Source of the DNA: Macrolepiota albuminosa
Taxonomy: Eukaryota > Basidiomycota > Agaricomycetes > Agaricales > Agaricaceae
Assembly (NCBI GenBank): GCA_027475525.1
Contig: JAMWFC010000032.1
Span: forward strand, 124,001-188,000
Reading direction: 5' to 3'
DNA length: 64,000 nucleotides
Below, piece after piece: positions 20,986 through 31,386 of the stretch; the stretch's first letter is position 1; every line of letters begins with the position of its first letter. A program made the position numbers and the translations under genes. The notes beneath the pieces were generated by a model that did no database searches, was not told where the DNA came from, and saw nothing but the letters and a program-made list of their open reading frames with translations.

Positions 20986-22371
20986 ATGGCTACGTATACT
21001 CACACCTACTACCCCACGGGGTACCAGACCGACCCTTACGGACGCCCGGTACCCGACCACTACTCCGCGCAGACCCCCCGCCCTGTCTACCCACCCCTCC
21101 CATACGAACCTCAGTACCTCCACCGCCACTGGGCCCCCGACCCATCCTTCTATGATCTGGGGCCCTCAGCCAGTTGGGCCCCTCCGCCCAACCTAGCCAT
21201 GGCACGACCCGTGGAGGTCCCCTCGTACCGGAGCATTCCCGGGGGCCTGCCGGAGACCCCTCCTGCACCCAGTGGGCCTCGCCCGATTCCCCCCAGCGAG
21301 GGCCCCTTTGCACCCACCCCCTACTACGGTTACCAGCGCCCCGTCCCCCAACCCCGAGAAGCCCGAGGACCCCCCTACCCCGACTACCCCCCTCGTCATT
21401 ACCCGGCCGCCGCTCCACCCGCTCGGACCCCTCCCTCGCCAACGGGACGACGACGCCTCGAGGAGTATGAACGGCAACGGGACGAGATACTCCGCTCTCT
21501 CAGGATCTCACCGGAGGACTTCGCGCAACGGACAAGGACGCTGCTTGTGGAGTTCGGGCACGACGACTTCGAAGGCACTCCGGAGGAATGGGCTCACTGC
21601 CTGGTCGAATTCGGGGATCGCCTCACGCGAGGAGACCTCCCGGAGCAAACCATGGTAAGGTATAGGCGCAATACGATCCTCCGGGAGGAATTACAGCAGC
21701 TGCTCGACGAAGTCCACGCGTCCCCCTCCCCTCGGCCCCTCAACGACCCCGCGGACCCAGGTCGCTCGATTCACATTCGACGGGAACCCCCGGAACCGGC
21801 CCCAGCAGTCCCGGCAGCCCCCACGGTCCCCACTCCGGAGCAACGGCAACGGGAAGAACGGCAGAACGCCTCAGCCATACTACGGTCCCTCAACCCGACG
21901 GGAGGCCTCTTCGATCAACCCGCTGCTCGCACGGTAGGCTTGTCAACTCGCCGCAGGGCTAACTCCGTTCCTAGTACCTTCGAGACCTGGGGACAGCCTC
22001 AAAGACCCCTGGAACCCCTCCCGCGAACAGACAACGCCCGACCCCCGGCCCCGACGAACCCCGGTACAGCCCGGGTGGACACCCCTAGTACGGACGACAC
22101 GTTATGCTACATTGACGAGCTCACGCGCGATAACAACGAACAACGTCCCGCGCCCGCGCCCGCCCTGGCACCAGCACCGCCCGCCACGTCCGCCCCGGCC
22201 CCTCCGGAACGCAACTTCCGCCGCGATCCGCCACCCCACTTCGACCTACGGAACCCCCCGCGACCCCCGCCCCGGCCCCTCCGGAACGCAACTTCCGCCG
22301 CGATCCGCCACCGCACTTCGACCTACGGAACCCCCCGTGACCCCGATGCAAGCCCGACCCTCCCGGAATGA
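20986..22371 (+). CDS. ORF1 of element C: Pro-rich N-terminal Gag region
   Basis: The open frame starts at ATG 20986, 33 bp after the LTR, and encodes about 461 residues. The first 160 are Pro/Tyr/Arg-rich. A predicted helical block follows (RRLEEYERQRDEILRSLRIS, GTPEEWAHCLVEFGDRL, REELQQLLDEVHASP), then a second Pro-rich tail. The zinc-knuckle Gag follows in another frame. The change of frame coincides with a 77-bp direct repeat (22201-22354, one mismatch), but removing 77 bp does not by itself join the two frames. It may be a separate 5' ORF, or Gag interrupted by a sequence error. No known domain. Confidence 0.65.
   Translation: MATYTHTYYPTGYQTDPYGRPVPDHYSAQTPRPVYPPLPYEPQYLHRHWAPDPSFYDLGPSASWAPPPNLAMARPVEVPSYRSIPGGLPETPPAPSGPRPIPPSEGPFAPTPYYGYQRPVPQPREARGPPYPDYPPRHYPAAAPPARTPPSPTGRRRLEEYERQRDEILRSLRISPEDFAQRTRTLLVEFGHDDFEGTPEEWAHCLVEFGDRLTRGDLPEQTMVRYRRNTILREELQQLLDEVHASPSPRPLNDPADPGRSIHIRREPPEPAPAVPAAPTVPTPEQRQREERQNASAILRSLNPTGGLFDQPAARTVGLSTRRRANSVPSTFETWGQPQRPLEPLPRTDNARPPAPTNPGTARVDTPSTDDTLCYIDELTRDNNEQRPAPAPALAPAPPATSAPAPPERNFRRDPPPHFDLRNPPRPPPRPLRNATSAAIRHRTSTYGTPRDPDASPTLPE
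22201..22354. repeat. 77-bp direct repeat inside the Pro-rich Gag region
   Basis: Copies begin at 22201 and 22278 and differ at one base (CCACC-C versus CCACC-G). It belongs to the 77-bp series, though in this low-complexity region a genuine duplication is also possible. Confidence 0.7.
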
Positions 22372-23788
22372 ACGTCCCCCGCGCAACCCGGCACCCGACC
22401 CAGCACCTAACCCCCCTCCGCCCGACCCGACACCGCCGAACCCTCCCCGACCGCCTCCGCCACCCCCAGCTGAACCTCGAGGACGGCCCCCAGGCCCTCC
22501 ACCTCCGCCACTCCCGGCGTGGAGACCCGGCCCCCCTCCTGGCAGGAACGAACCCCCTTGGGACAACGGGCCTCCCGGGCGTGGTCCCCCAGGTGAGCCG
22601 CCCGGAGGAGGACCTCCCGGCGGGTGGGGCCCCGCCCTTGGTGCTTTTCCTCCTCAAGGAGGGGGGGGTAATCATTACTACTACTATTACAACGCTGGCC
22701 CCCCTCCCCGTAACGCTGCCGGACCGGACGACGCTCGCGACGCCCTCGCCCGCGAAGGACGCCTAGACATTCAGAAACCTGATGCGTTCACGGGCCGGGA
22801 CCCCCGGAAATGGCGTACCTTCCTCACTCAGTGTCTTAATACGTTTCAGGCAAAGCCGCTCACGTTTCAGGTTGACAGCTCCCGGGTGGCCTTTGCCGCG
22901 TCGTACCTCCAGGGGATCGCCTTCGATCACTACACGGCCCTCATCCAGTTCGACCCCAACAACCCGGCACTCGCTCGCTGGCAAGCCTTCGTCGACGAGT
23001 TCTCCGGGAAATTCGGGATATACGACACCGTGGCCGAGGCCGAGGACAACCTCTTCAACCTCCGGATGCGCTCTGAAGAACGTTTCACTACCTTCATCGT
23101 ACGTTTTGAAAAGGAAGCTTACGAGACAGGTTGGAATTACAGCGCCCTCCGGTACGCCCTCCGCCGCGCCCTCCCACAACGTATCAAGGACGTCCTCCGA
23201 CTCGCCCCGAAACAACCCTCCTACGACGGATACAAGGCCCTCGTCATGCAGATCGACCAGCGCTACTGGGAAGACCGCAGCGAGTATTCGAACTCCCGAC
23301 CCCCCTGGAACCCCAGAGGAGGACCCCCTTGGCCCTCCGGCGAAGCTCCCAACCCTCAAGGTCGAAACCCCGGTCCCCCCGCGTTCCCTGGCGGCCGACC
23401 CCCGGTGAGTCGCGGCCCGCCCAATGCTAACCCCGGCAGCGGCACCCGCCCCCAGGCCCAGCTCAACGCCGCCGTGGCCACCCAAGACCCGGGCGACGCG
23501 CCAAGCCCCGAGGAACCCCTGGGAGACCCCGAAGACTTCGACTTCGACGACGAACGGGACGAGGAGGCCCTCCGAGCCAACCGGCTTCAAAAGAAGGGAC
23601 GACCCTGGATCGAGGTCCCGACGGATGTGCAGGAACGACGGAGAAGGGAGGGCGTCTGCATACTCTGTGGTGAGAAAGATCATTTCATCTCCGAGTGCCC
23701 CAAACGACAGGTCATGGGACGTGCCACCTGGACCTTCGAAGGGGAGGACGCTACCTACGAGTATTCGGAAAACGACCCGGCGATTTAG
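22344..23788 (+). CDS. Gag (capsid/nucleocapsid) of element C
   Basis: The frame is open from 22112, and ATG 22344 is the first one past the duplication, giving about 481 residues. A long Pro/Gly-rich N-terminus precedes the retrotransposon Gag domain (about RDPRKWRTFLTQCLNTF to YDGYKALVMQIDQRYWE). That domain includes the typical FDHYTALIQF, WQAFVDEFSGKFG and FTTFIVRFEKEAYETGWN blocks. A zinc knuckle C-x2-C-x4-H-x4-C ([14 protein letters not shown]) lies near the end. The stop at 23786-23788 overlaps the next frame (-1), which contains the first protease. A GGAAAAC heptamer sits just before the stop. Confidence 0.88.
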
Positions 23789-24339
23789 ACCCGGAAGACG
23801 CCCTAAATCGCGGAATCGACCCCGACGTCTTCTCCGCCCCGGTTTCCCACCTTCGCTCCACGACACTCGTACAGGACACCCTCACGGCTTACCTACCCTC
23901 CCACTCCTCGCACTCCCTCCTCCTCAACACCCGCCTCACCCCCTCCGGAACCCCCCTCAACACCCTCGTCGACAGTGGCGCCACCGACAACTTCATCGAC
24001 GAAGCATTGTCTGCCTTGGCCCCGGAACCCGCTCAACGACTCCCGGTCCCGGTACGACTCTGCCTCTTTGACGGAGACGCCTCCACGGCGGGGGACATCA
24101 CCCATTTCGTGCGTATGCCCGTTACTTTCGCCAACGGACAGACTCACACCCTGCGGATGTTGATGACCAAACTTCACCCCTCCACACCCCTCGTCTTAGG
24201 GCTCCCATGGCTCCGGGACACCAACCCCCGCATCGATTGGCGACACCTCACCCTTCGCCTGACCCGGGACCCGACGCCCGACGACCAACAACTTCCCTTC
24301 GACATCCCCCACATTGGCGACACCTCACCCTTCGCCTGA
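23695..24339 (+). CDS. First aspartic protease domain (PR1) of element C
   Basis: The frame lies -1 relative to Gag and overlaps its last ~95 bp. It encodes a retropepsin-like domain: [16 protein letters not shown] (catalytic DSG), a flap region, and [17 protein letters not shown] at the end. It is clearly paralogous to the second protease at the start of the pol frame. The frame meets a 77-bp duplication at 24241-24394 in the linker to pol. Whether PR1 is translated by frameshifting, or is cut off from pol by errors, cannot be settled here. Confidence 0.75.
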   Translation: MPQTTGHGTCHLDLRRGGRYLRVFGKRPGDLDPEDALNRGIDPDVFSAPVSHLRSTTLVQDTLTAYLPSHSSHSLLLNTRLTPSGTPLNTLVDSGATDNFIDEALSALAPEPAQRLPVPVRLCLFDGDASTAGDITHFVRMPVTFANGQTHTLRMLMTKLHPSTPLVLGLPWLRDTNPRIDWRHLTLRLTRDPTPDDQQLPFDIPHIGDTSPFA

Positions 24340-24394
24340 CCCGGGACCCGACGCCCGACGACCAACAACTCCCCTTCGACATCCCCCACCCCCA
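24241..24394. repeat. 77-bp direct repeat between the two protease domains
   Basis: Copies begin at 24241 and 24318 and differ at one base (ACTTCCC versus ACTCCCC). Removing one copy does not bring PR1 and pol into one frame. Confidence 0.8.
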
Positions 24395-27300
24395 AGACCA
24401 ACCCCGAAGGACTGCCCGGACGAACCCCCACCACCCCCGGGACTCCAGTCTCGCTCGTCCCGGTCCTTCGTCATCAATGCCAGGCTGGACGGCACCCCCG
24501 GGCCGATATCGGCCCTCATCGACAGCGGAGCCACCGGGGTTTTCATCAGCGACACCCTCGACCTCCCTCACGACCCCCTCGACCAGCCCCTTCGCCTGCA
24601 GCGCCTCGACGGCACTCCCTCCGCCTCCGGCCCCATCAAGAGGTCTCATTCAGGACGCGTGACCCTGGACAACGGCTACGAGTTCACCTCCGACTTCCTG
24701 GTCACGCGACTTCACGAATCGACCCCGATGGTGCTGGGACTACCCTGGCTGCGCGACACAAACCCCGACATCGATTGGAGGACGCTCACCATGACCTTCC
24801 CGGGACCCGAAGACCACCCCACGACCGCCGTGCACCTCCGGGCCCTCGGAAGCGACCCGATACCCGACACCCCCGGGACGACCGCCGCGCCCTCTCCATC
24901 TACACCACCCACGTCCTCGCCCACTCCCGGCCGAGCCCGAAATGTCCCAGATCGGCCCCCAAACATTCCTCGGAACAAGTACAAAGGGCCGAACTACCCG
25001 GGCCGATCCCAGACACGGGTCAAACCCGCTCCAGCCGACACTCCCGCGACCCCGATCGACCCGGACACACTCGACATCAGGATCATTGGAGCCGCCCCCT
25101 TCGCCCGCCTCATGAAGGATGGAACTCCCACGTTCCAGCTACACACCTCGCCATCTCTCCCGGAAGAGCACCTACGAGGAGACGCTGTTCCCCCGGAGAA
25201 GAAAACCGAGGAGCAGATCCTCCGAGAAGTAGTTCCCCCGGAGTACCATGAGTTCGCTGACGTATTCTCCGAAGGAGACGCCAAGGAGATTCCCCCTCAT
25301 CGACCCTACGACCACACGATCGATCTCGAGGAAGGAGTCGCCCCCCCTTTCGGCAAGGTGTACAACATGTCGGAAGTCGAGCTTCGGGCCCTCAAGGACT
25401 ACCTCGACGAAATGCTCGGTAAGGGATTCATCCGACCCTCCGCCTCCTCCGCCGGAGCCCCGGTTCTATTCGCCAAGAAGAAGGACGGCTCGCTCCGACT
25501 CTGCGTCGACTACCGGGGACTCAACAAGATCACCAAGAAGAACCGCTACCCGCTCCCGCTCATCGGCGATCTGGTCGATCGACTTCGCAGTGCCAAGGTC
25601 TACACGAAAATTGACCTCCGCTCCGGTTACAACAACGTCCGCATCGCCCCGGGACACGAGTGGAAAACCGCGTTCCGCACGCGGTATGGTCTGTTTGAGT
25701 ATCTTGTGATGCCTTTCGGAATGACTAACTCCCCCGCCACGTTCCAATACTTCATGAACGACATCTTCCACGACATGAGCGACGTCTTCGTGATCGTCTA
25801 CCTGGACGACATCCTCATTTATTCCGACTCACCGGAGGATCACCAGAAGCATGTCCGGCAGGTCCTCGAACGCCTCCGGGAGCACAACCTCCACGCCAAG
25901 CCCGAGAAGTGCTCCTTCCATACGGAAGAGGTTGAGTATCTTGGCGTCATAGTATCCCCGAACGGCGTTCGCATGGACCCCCACAAGGTCGAGGCCATCG
26001 TCAACTGGCCGCAGCCCCGGAACGTCAAGGAAGTACAGTCCTTCCTGGGTTTCGCTAACTTCTACCGGAGGTTTATAGACAACTACTCCGGGATTACGAA
26101 ACCCCTCAACCGGCTCACGCGCAAGGACATCGCCTGGAACTGGGACAGTAAGTGCCAAAGCGTCTTTAACTTGCTCAAGGAGGCTTTCACAGTCGCCCCG
26201 GTACTCCGGCACTACGATCCGGCCCTCCCGATCATCCTGGAATGTGACGCGTCCGACTACGCCATCGCCGGGATCCTCTCACAGATGGAGCCTGACGGTG
26301 GGGAGCCCCGGCCAGTCGCTTTCTACACCCGGTCCATGATCGACGCCGAGCTCAACTACGACATCTACGACAAGGAGCTCCTCGCCATCGTCGAAGCCTT
26401 CAAGCAGTGGCGAGCCTACCTCGAGGGAGCCCGACACCGGATTCAGGTCTACTCGGATCACAACAACCTGCAGTACTTCACCACGACCAAACAGCTTAGT
26501 CGACGACAGGCCCGATGGTCCGAGATCCTCTCGGAATACGACTTCACGATCCAGTACCGCCCGGGACGCCTTGGCGCCAAGCCCGATGCCCTCACCCGTC
26601 GACCGGACGTCTACCCCAAGAAGTCATTCGAGGCGGAGCGCAATGCGTTCAATCATCGCGTGGTGATCCCTCCCGAACACCTGAATGCCGTACTGATCTT
26701 AAACGACGAAGGAACCCTGAACCAGATCCGCCGCGCTCCCCGGGACAAGTACTTCACCGATCACGACCCCCGAAACCCTTCCGACGGAACCGACCGGGAC
26801 CCCGCCTTCTCCTTGTCCCCCGACGAGAAACTCCTCCTCCGGGACGGCCGCATCTACGTCCCGGATCACGCCCGACTTCGCTACGACGTCCTCCGTCAAC
26901 ACCACGACCACAAGCTCCGGGGACATCCTGGAATACGTAAGACCCTCCAGCTCATCTCCCGGACTTACTTTTGGCCAGGGTTGAAGAAGGACGTGACCCG
27001 TTACATTCGATCATGCGAGCCCTGCCTCCGGGCCAAGGTCCCCCGACACCGACCGTACGGACTCCTGAAACCCCTGCCGGTCGGACGACGCCCCTGGTCC
27101 TCAATATCTCTGGACCACATCGTCGAGCTCCCGGAATCTGAAGGGTTCGATGCTATTCTCGTCGTTGTGTGCAGGCTGACCAAACAGGGCATCTTCCTAC
27201 CCTGCCACACCACGGATACCGCCCCGGACTTCGCCCGGCTGTTCCTCGAGCACGTCTTCGCCAAACATGGACTCCCGGACGACATCGTCTCTGACCGTGG

Positions 27301-28183
27301 CCCTCTCTTCGTGTCCAAGTTCTGGACTTCCCTGTGTAAGGCACTTGAAGTAAAGACTAACCTCTCTACCGCCTACCACCCCGAAACCGACGGCCAAACC
27401 GAAAGGGTCAACCAGTCTCTCGAGCAGTACCTTCGACTGTACGTCAACTACTTACAGGACGACTGGCGCGCCGAGCTCCCCCTGGCCGAGTTCACCTACA
27501 ACAACACGCCGCACTCTGCCACCGGGGTATCACCCTTCTTTGCCAACAAGGGATACCACCCACGACTGACGCTCTCGCTCCGGGACATCCCGTCGCACGC
27601 CGCCCACGAGGTCGCCCGGGATCTCCAATCCCTTCACGAGTTTCTCCGGGAGGAGATCGACACCGCGAACCGGGCCTACGTGAAACACGCCGACCGGAAG
27701 CGGGAAGACACCCCCGACTGGGCCCCCGGGACAAAGGTATGGTTAGATCGACGACACCTCCGCACCCGCCGACCCTCCCCAAAACTCGATCACAAGCGTC
27801 TCGGCCCGTTCAAAATATTGAAGAAGGTCTCATCCCACGCCTACAAGATCGAGCTCCCCCCGGGACTAAAAGGTCTGCACCCGGTATTCCACGTCCGCCT
27901 CCTGGAACGACACCCCCCGGATCCCTTTCCTGGACGACGCCCCGAGCCCCCTCCCCCGGTCGAGGTCGAGGACGAGTACCACTACGAAGTCGAAGACATC
28001 CTCGACTCCCGGAACATTCGTGGACGACCCCACTTCCTCGTACGGTGGAAGGGGTACGGCCCGGAAGACGACACTTGGGAACCGCGCCGAAACCTCGAAG
28101 GCGCCCTCGACAAACTCCGGAACTTTCAACAACGGCACCCGGGGAACGGCCTCCCCGGGCGCAGGACTCACAGACGGCAGTAG
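24314..28183 (+). CDS. Pol of element C: protease 2, RT, RNase H, integrase, chromodomain
   Basis: An uninterrupted frame of 1,289 residues. Protease 2 has [10 protein letters not shown] (Asp 70) and ends [17 protein letters not shown] has [15 protein letters not shown] palm blocks, LPFGM-type [14 protein letters not shown] and the catalytic YLDD at residues 496-499. RNase H starts at [10 protein letters not shown]. The integrase zinc domain is HxxxH..CxxC (HKLRGHPG to CEPCLRAK, ~865-907). The DD35E core has SLDHIVELP (~932), VSDRGPLF (~993) and DGQTERVN (~1029). A GPY/F module is [10 protein letters not shown] (~1162), and a chromodomain (~1224-1276) has [19 protein letters not shown] and DTWEP. 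Every catalytic residue looked for is present, so the enzyme may be active. The chromodomain and self-priming PBS place it near Tf1/sushi chromoviruses. Confidence 0.97.
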   Translation: MATPHPSPDPGPDARRPTTPLRHPPPPRPTPKDCPDEPPPPPGLQSRSSRSFVINARLDGTPGPISALIDSGATGVFISDTLDLPHDPLDQPLRLQRLDGTPSASGPIKRSHSGRVTLDNGYEFTSDFLVTRLHESTPMVLGLPWLRDTNPDIDWRTLTMTFPGPEDHPTTAVHLRALGSDPIPDTPGTTAAPSPSTPPTSSPTPGRARNVPDRPPNIPRNKYKGPNYPGRSQTRVKPAPADTPATPIDPDTLDIRIIGAAPFARLMKDGTPTFQLHTSPSLPEEHLRGDAVPPEKKTEEQILREVVPPEYHEFADVFSEGDAKEIPPHRPYDHTIDLEEGVAPPFGKVYNMSEVELRALKDYLDEMLGKGFIRPSASSAGAPVLFAKKKDGSLRLCVDYRGLNKITKKNRYPLPLIGDLVDRLRSAKVYTKIDLRSGYNNVRIAPGHEWKTAFRTRYGLFEYLVMPFGMTNSPATFQYFMNDIFHDMSDVFVIVYLDDILIYSDSPEDHQKHVRQVLERLREHNLHAKPEKCSFHTEEVEYLGVIVSPNGVRMDPHKVEAIVNWPQPRNVKEVQSFLGFANFYRRFIDNYSGITKPLNRLTRKDIAWNWDSKCQSVFNLLKEAFTVAPVLRHYDPALPIILECDASDYAIAGILSQMEPDGGEPRPVAFYTRSMIDAELNYDIYDKELLAIVEAFKQWRAYLEGARHRIQVYSDHNNLQYFTTTKQLSRRQARWSEILSEYDFTIQYRPGRLGAKPDALTRRPDVYPKKSFEAERNAFNHRVVIPPEHLNAVLILNDEGTLNQIRRAPRDKYFTDHDPRNPSDGTDRDPAFSLSPDEKLLLRDGRIYVPDHARLRYDVLRQHHDHKLRGHPGIRKTLQLISRTYFWPGLKKDVTRYIRSCEPCLRAKVPRHRPYGLLKPLPVGRRPWSSISLDHIVELPESEGFDAILVVVCRLTKQGIFLPCHTTDTAPDFARLFLEHVFAKHGLPDDIVSDRGPLFVSKFWTSLCKALEVKTNLSTAYHPETDGQTERVNQSLEQYLRLYVNYLQDDWRAELPLAEFTYNNTPHSATGVSPFFANKGYHPRLTLSLRDIPSHAAHEVARDLQSLHEFLREEIDTANRAYVKHADRKREDTPDWAPGTKVWLDRRHLRTRRPSPKLDHKRLGPFKILKKVSSHAYKIELPPGLKGLHPVFHVRLLERHPPDPFPGRRPEPPPPVEVEDEYHYEVEDILDSRNIRGRPHFLVRWKGYGPEDDTWEPRRNLEGALDKLRNFQQRHPGNGLPGRRTHRRQ

Positions 28184-28447
28184 TGGGCGTAACCCCCGCC
28201 TCTGGCTTCGGTAGGGATTCAACTCCCATGTATACTTTCTGTTTTTCCTTCTTTCTCGCTCCTCTTGATTACCCTCTCCCATCGTAGCACCCGAATTTCT
28301 CTCTCTCGCCAAATTACTTGCGATGTTTCTGTCTTTCCTCTCTCTCTTTACTTACTTACCTCGGCAGAACAAGTATATACATTTTGGTTTACCGCTACAC
28401 TATAGGATACATAACGAGACTGTCAAGAAAGTCCGGCAAAAAGACTG

Positions 28448-30274
28448 CTAGTGAGGGGTCTCCGGGCCCCCCTCCCCTCCCTCTCCCCCGCTGGACCGCG
28501 ACGGCCAACCCCGAGGCTCCTCTCCCTCCCGCTCCCCCGGAACGTACTCCCGCGACGCCTCCTCCAGCAGCTGGTCCCAGGACGGAAGGGGCTCGCCTTC
28601 GTCCAGAATCCTCTCGAACCAGGTGCCCGGCGCTGGGACGTTCCTCCGCCGGTGCGCCGAGACCAGCCTCCCCAGCAGGTCCAACCCGCGCTCCACCCCG
28701 GGGGTTGCCAACTCGGGCCGCTGACCCTCCTGCAGAGAAGCCAGCGCCGCAGCCGCCCCGTCCAGGAGCAGGCGGTGCTCCCGGGCCCAACCTAGGAAAT
28801 CAGCACGGGAACTCAGTAGAGGGGCTCCAACCACTCACTCAAAGCCGCCATCCGGGCGACGACCACGTCCTGCAGGCTCTGGGGGGCCGGCTCCGGATGA
28901 CCCGTCCCTTGCTCCAGCCGGGTCCGTAGCGCGTCCCGCTCGGCCTCCAACGCCCCTCGTGCAACCCGCGCCTCCTGCAGCTCCCGAGCTGCCGCCCCCC
29001 GGTCCTCCTCCATCCACCGCCTAGCTGCCGCCTCCTGCCTCACCGCCTCCTCGCTCCGGGCCAGGGACGTCCGAACCCCCTGCAGGTGTTCAGCTGTGAC
29101 CTGATGGCGGTCAACCAGCTCCTGCCTCTCCCGCTCGGCCCGATCCACGCGCTCCTGGAGCGCCCTCACGTCCACGCCCAGCGGCCGCCCCGACAAGGGG
29201 GAGAAGACCGCCGGAGACAGGCGCAGGGAAGGGGCCGGGGAAGGGGACTCCCGGGAGAGCCGTGGCCGCTTGGAAGGGCCGGGGGAAGGACTGGGCGACG
29301 CCCGCCGCTTCCCCTTGTCGGCACGACTCGCCCCGGCCCGGGTTGCCCGGCGCGTGATCAGGACCACGGGCCGGCCCCGACTCCCCACCCCCGCCGCCCC
29401 CCTGACCCGAGACCCCCTCGTCGGGGCGGCGCCTCCCCCGGAACCCTCCGGCGCTCCCACCGGCGGCTCGACCACCCAGTCCCTCTCCTCCACCCCCATT
29501 CGGCGTGTCAAACCCCCCAGCGGCCACCCCTGTTCCCGCGCCATGCAACGCGCCCTCCACAAAGCGGAAACGGAGCAGCGCTCGTGGTTGTCGCGACACG
29601 CCTCGCACACCGACGAGTCTCTCCGGGACGACGGGCTGGGGGCCTCGAAATGGCACGGCACCATCCGGCGAGCGCAGTGCACACACTGGGTCGACGTTAG
29701 CGGCGGCCACGAAGGTACAAAGTCACTCACCGGCCCGTTACTCACGCACCACGCATGGGTAGGCAACCCCCGGGGCCTCTCAAGGGCCTGCTCGAACACC
29801 GACTGCGACACGGCGGCCCACGGGATACGAAGATCCTCCGGGACCACCGACACGGTGCCGGGGGCCATCCCCGATCGACGAAAACGCGGGGCGACCAAGC
29901 GGGGGCGAGGCGAAGGGGGAGGGCGGGGGGGTCGGACGGTCATCCGCGCGACAGTGGGCGCGGGGCGACTAGGACCCGCCTGAGGGGCTACCGCGGGAAC
30001 CGACGGCGGGGAACTGGCCGGTGCCTCCGGGGCAGCCTCCGGCAGGCGACTGGGTCCCGCCTCCGGGACAGGTGCGTTTTGTTGTTCTAGAAAAGGGAGG
30101 TTGATCAGGCCAAGCAAAACACACGCGAATGCACCTACGTTGCTGAAATAGCGCCGCGACACGCTCCTGATCCAGGCGGAGCCGATACCGGGCGTCCCGG
30201 GCCTCCCATATGACCAAAGGCGCGACTTCGTTGGTGGGCGGGGGCGTCGGGGAATGCGTCGGGGTGCGCGACAT
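28448..30274 (-). CDS. Spliced antisense gene in element C: six-Cys zinc-cluster-like, coiled-coil protein
   Basis: Proposed minus-strand exons are 30139-30274, 28839-30086 and 28448-28791. Introns are GTAGGT...CTAG (52 bp) and GTGAGT...GCTGAT...CTAG (47 bp). Both keep phase, and the product is about 575 residues. It begins MSRTPTHSPTPPPTNE. A Pro/Ala-rich stretch follows, then six cysteines spaced C-x2-C-x6-C-x15-C-x2-C-x6-C (about residues 180-216). This resembles a fungal Zn2Cys6 binuclear cluster, except that the middle loop is longer than usual. A basic Ser/Pro-rich region (KGKRRASPSPSPGPSKRPRL) resembles a nuclear localisation signal. A long coiled coil follows (about 350-450) and the C-terminus is acidic. 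It lies between pol and the polypurine tract, opposite to the element's transcript. Similar proteins are common in agaric genomes; function is unknown. Confidence 0.75.
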
Positions 30275-30387
30275 GGTTGAGTTTGATGGGAAATTTTTTT
30301 CGATACGTGGCAGGTCAGGCGCCGGATCCCACGGTTGACCCCCGGTCCGAACCACCGGCTACGCGCGCCTCGGAGGGTCTCGGCGCT

Positions 30388-30400
30388 GAGGGGGGGGTGA
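30388..30400 (+). promoter_or_regulatory. Polypurine tract of element C
   Basis: GAGGGGGGGGTGA lies directly before the 3' LTR at 30401. It is the expected plus-strand DNA primer site. Confidence 0.8.
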
Positions 30401-31127
30401 TGTCACGACCCCTCCCCTCCGGGCCCACCCCGGGACACCCCCGGAACACCCTCCGGGACCCTCCCTCCGACCCCCAGGACACGCCCCGCCATCACGACCG
30501 CCGACACCGCCATCACGCGCATCAAGGACCGCCATCAGCCATCACCAGCCCCGATCAACGATCAGATCACGCGACTCGTGCCGGCCATCACGCATCACGC
30601 ATCACGGCTCCATCCGCGCCAATTGATCGCGCGCCCCACACGCGCGATCCCGGTATACAGCCCCTGCCGCTACTCAATAACCCCCGGAACCCATCCCAGA
30701 CATCCCGGAACCCCGAGACCCGATCCCGTAGTACTTATAGCGTAGTCCCTTGTTGTATTCGGTAGTCTTGATATTACATTGGTTATTGCGTGCCCTCTTG
30801 TTTGACTGGTACGCCTCGTTTGGTACGCTTCGACTGGCACGCCTTGGTATTCGCGTGCTATAAGTTTGGTACGCACTTCGCGACTCTTAAGTTACTAACT
30901 TGGTCTCGTCTTAGAACCTCCGGTTCACGACTCGACCCCCTCTAACTCCCAGCCACTTTCATCCAAAACCCCCGGACTCTAGTCCCCTTTCCCGGGATTA
31001 CCCTGTCCTCGTCTTGAACCCCGGAGTCCTAGCCCCGGAGTTCCAGACCCCCGAGTATCCGTAGATCAAGTCCGCATCGTAAGGGCGTCGCTTTCCCGGA
31101 AAGCCCCCGATTCAGCGGAACCTGACA
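30401..31127 (+). repeat. 3' LTR of element C
   Basis: 727 bp matching 20226-20952. A 100-N gap follows at once, so its right junction is not continuous in this assembly. Confidence 0.95.
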
Positions 31128-31227
31128 NNNNNNNNNNNNNNNNNNNNNNNNNNNNNNNNNNNNNNNNNNNNNNNNNNNNNNNNNNNNNNNNNNNNNNNNN
31201 NNNNNNNNNNNNNNNNNNNNNNNNNNN
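31128..31227. other. Assembly gap (100 N)
   Basis: Exactly 100 N, a conventional gap of unknown size, placed at the end of the 3' LTR. Confidence 1.
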
Positions 31228-31381
31228 CCGAGTATCCGTAGATCAAGTCCGCATCGTAAGGGCGTCGCTTTCCCGGAAAGCCCCCGATTCAGCGGAACCT
31301 GACAATGAGTATCCGTAGATCAAGTCCGCATCGTAAGGGCGTCGCTTTCCCGGAAAGCCCCCGATTCAGCGGAACCTGACA
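31228..31381 (+). repeat. Repeated LTR 3' end (2 x 77 bp) after the gap
   Basis: The last ~77 bp of the LTR occur twice (31228 and 31305), then ATGGG and flanking DNA follow. The fragments are best read as repeat-collapsed contig ends of the single 3' LTR. Confidence 0.85.
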
Positions 31382-31386
31382 ATGGG

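Larger units (their letters stand above)
20144..31386 (+). mobile_element. Young Ty3/gypsy chromovirus C, full length, with antisense gene
   Basis: Two 727-bp LTRs (20226-20952 and 30401-31127) look identical by eye and begin TGTCACGACC and end GAACCTGACA. The flanks carry the 5-bp duplication ATGGG (20144-20148 and 31382-31386). The internal part encodes ORF1/gag, two protease domains, RT, RNase H, integrase and chromodomain on the plus strand, and a spliced gene on the minus strand before the 3' LTR. The element is GC-rich with intact CpG sites, unlike its AT-rich surroundings. Identical LTRs mean recent insertion. The 5' LTR start is preceded by a 77-bp copy of itself (20149-20225), and the 3' LTR is followed by a 100-N gap and two repeats of its last ~77 bp; both are probably assembly artefacts. 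Confidence 0.95.

Noticed and set aside
22121..23866. Long minus-strand open frames opposite Gag in element C (for example 22763-23866)
   Set aside because: Gly/Arg/Val-rich translations with no start context or domain. They mirror the GC-rich, stop-poor Gag sequence on the other strand.
29086..29983. Plus-strand open frames opposite the antisense gene
   Set aside because: Low-complexity Pro/Arg translations. The minus strand has Cys spacing, coiled coil and phase-correct introns, so the plus frames are shadows.
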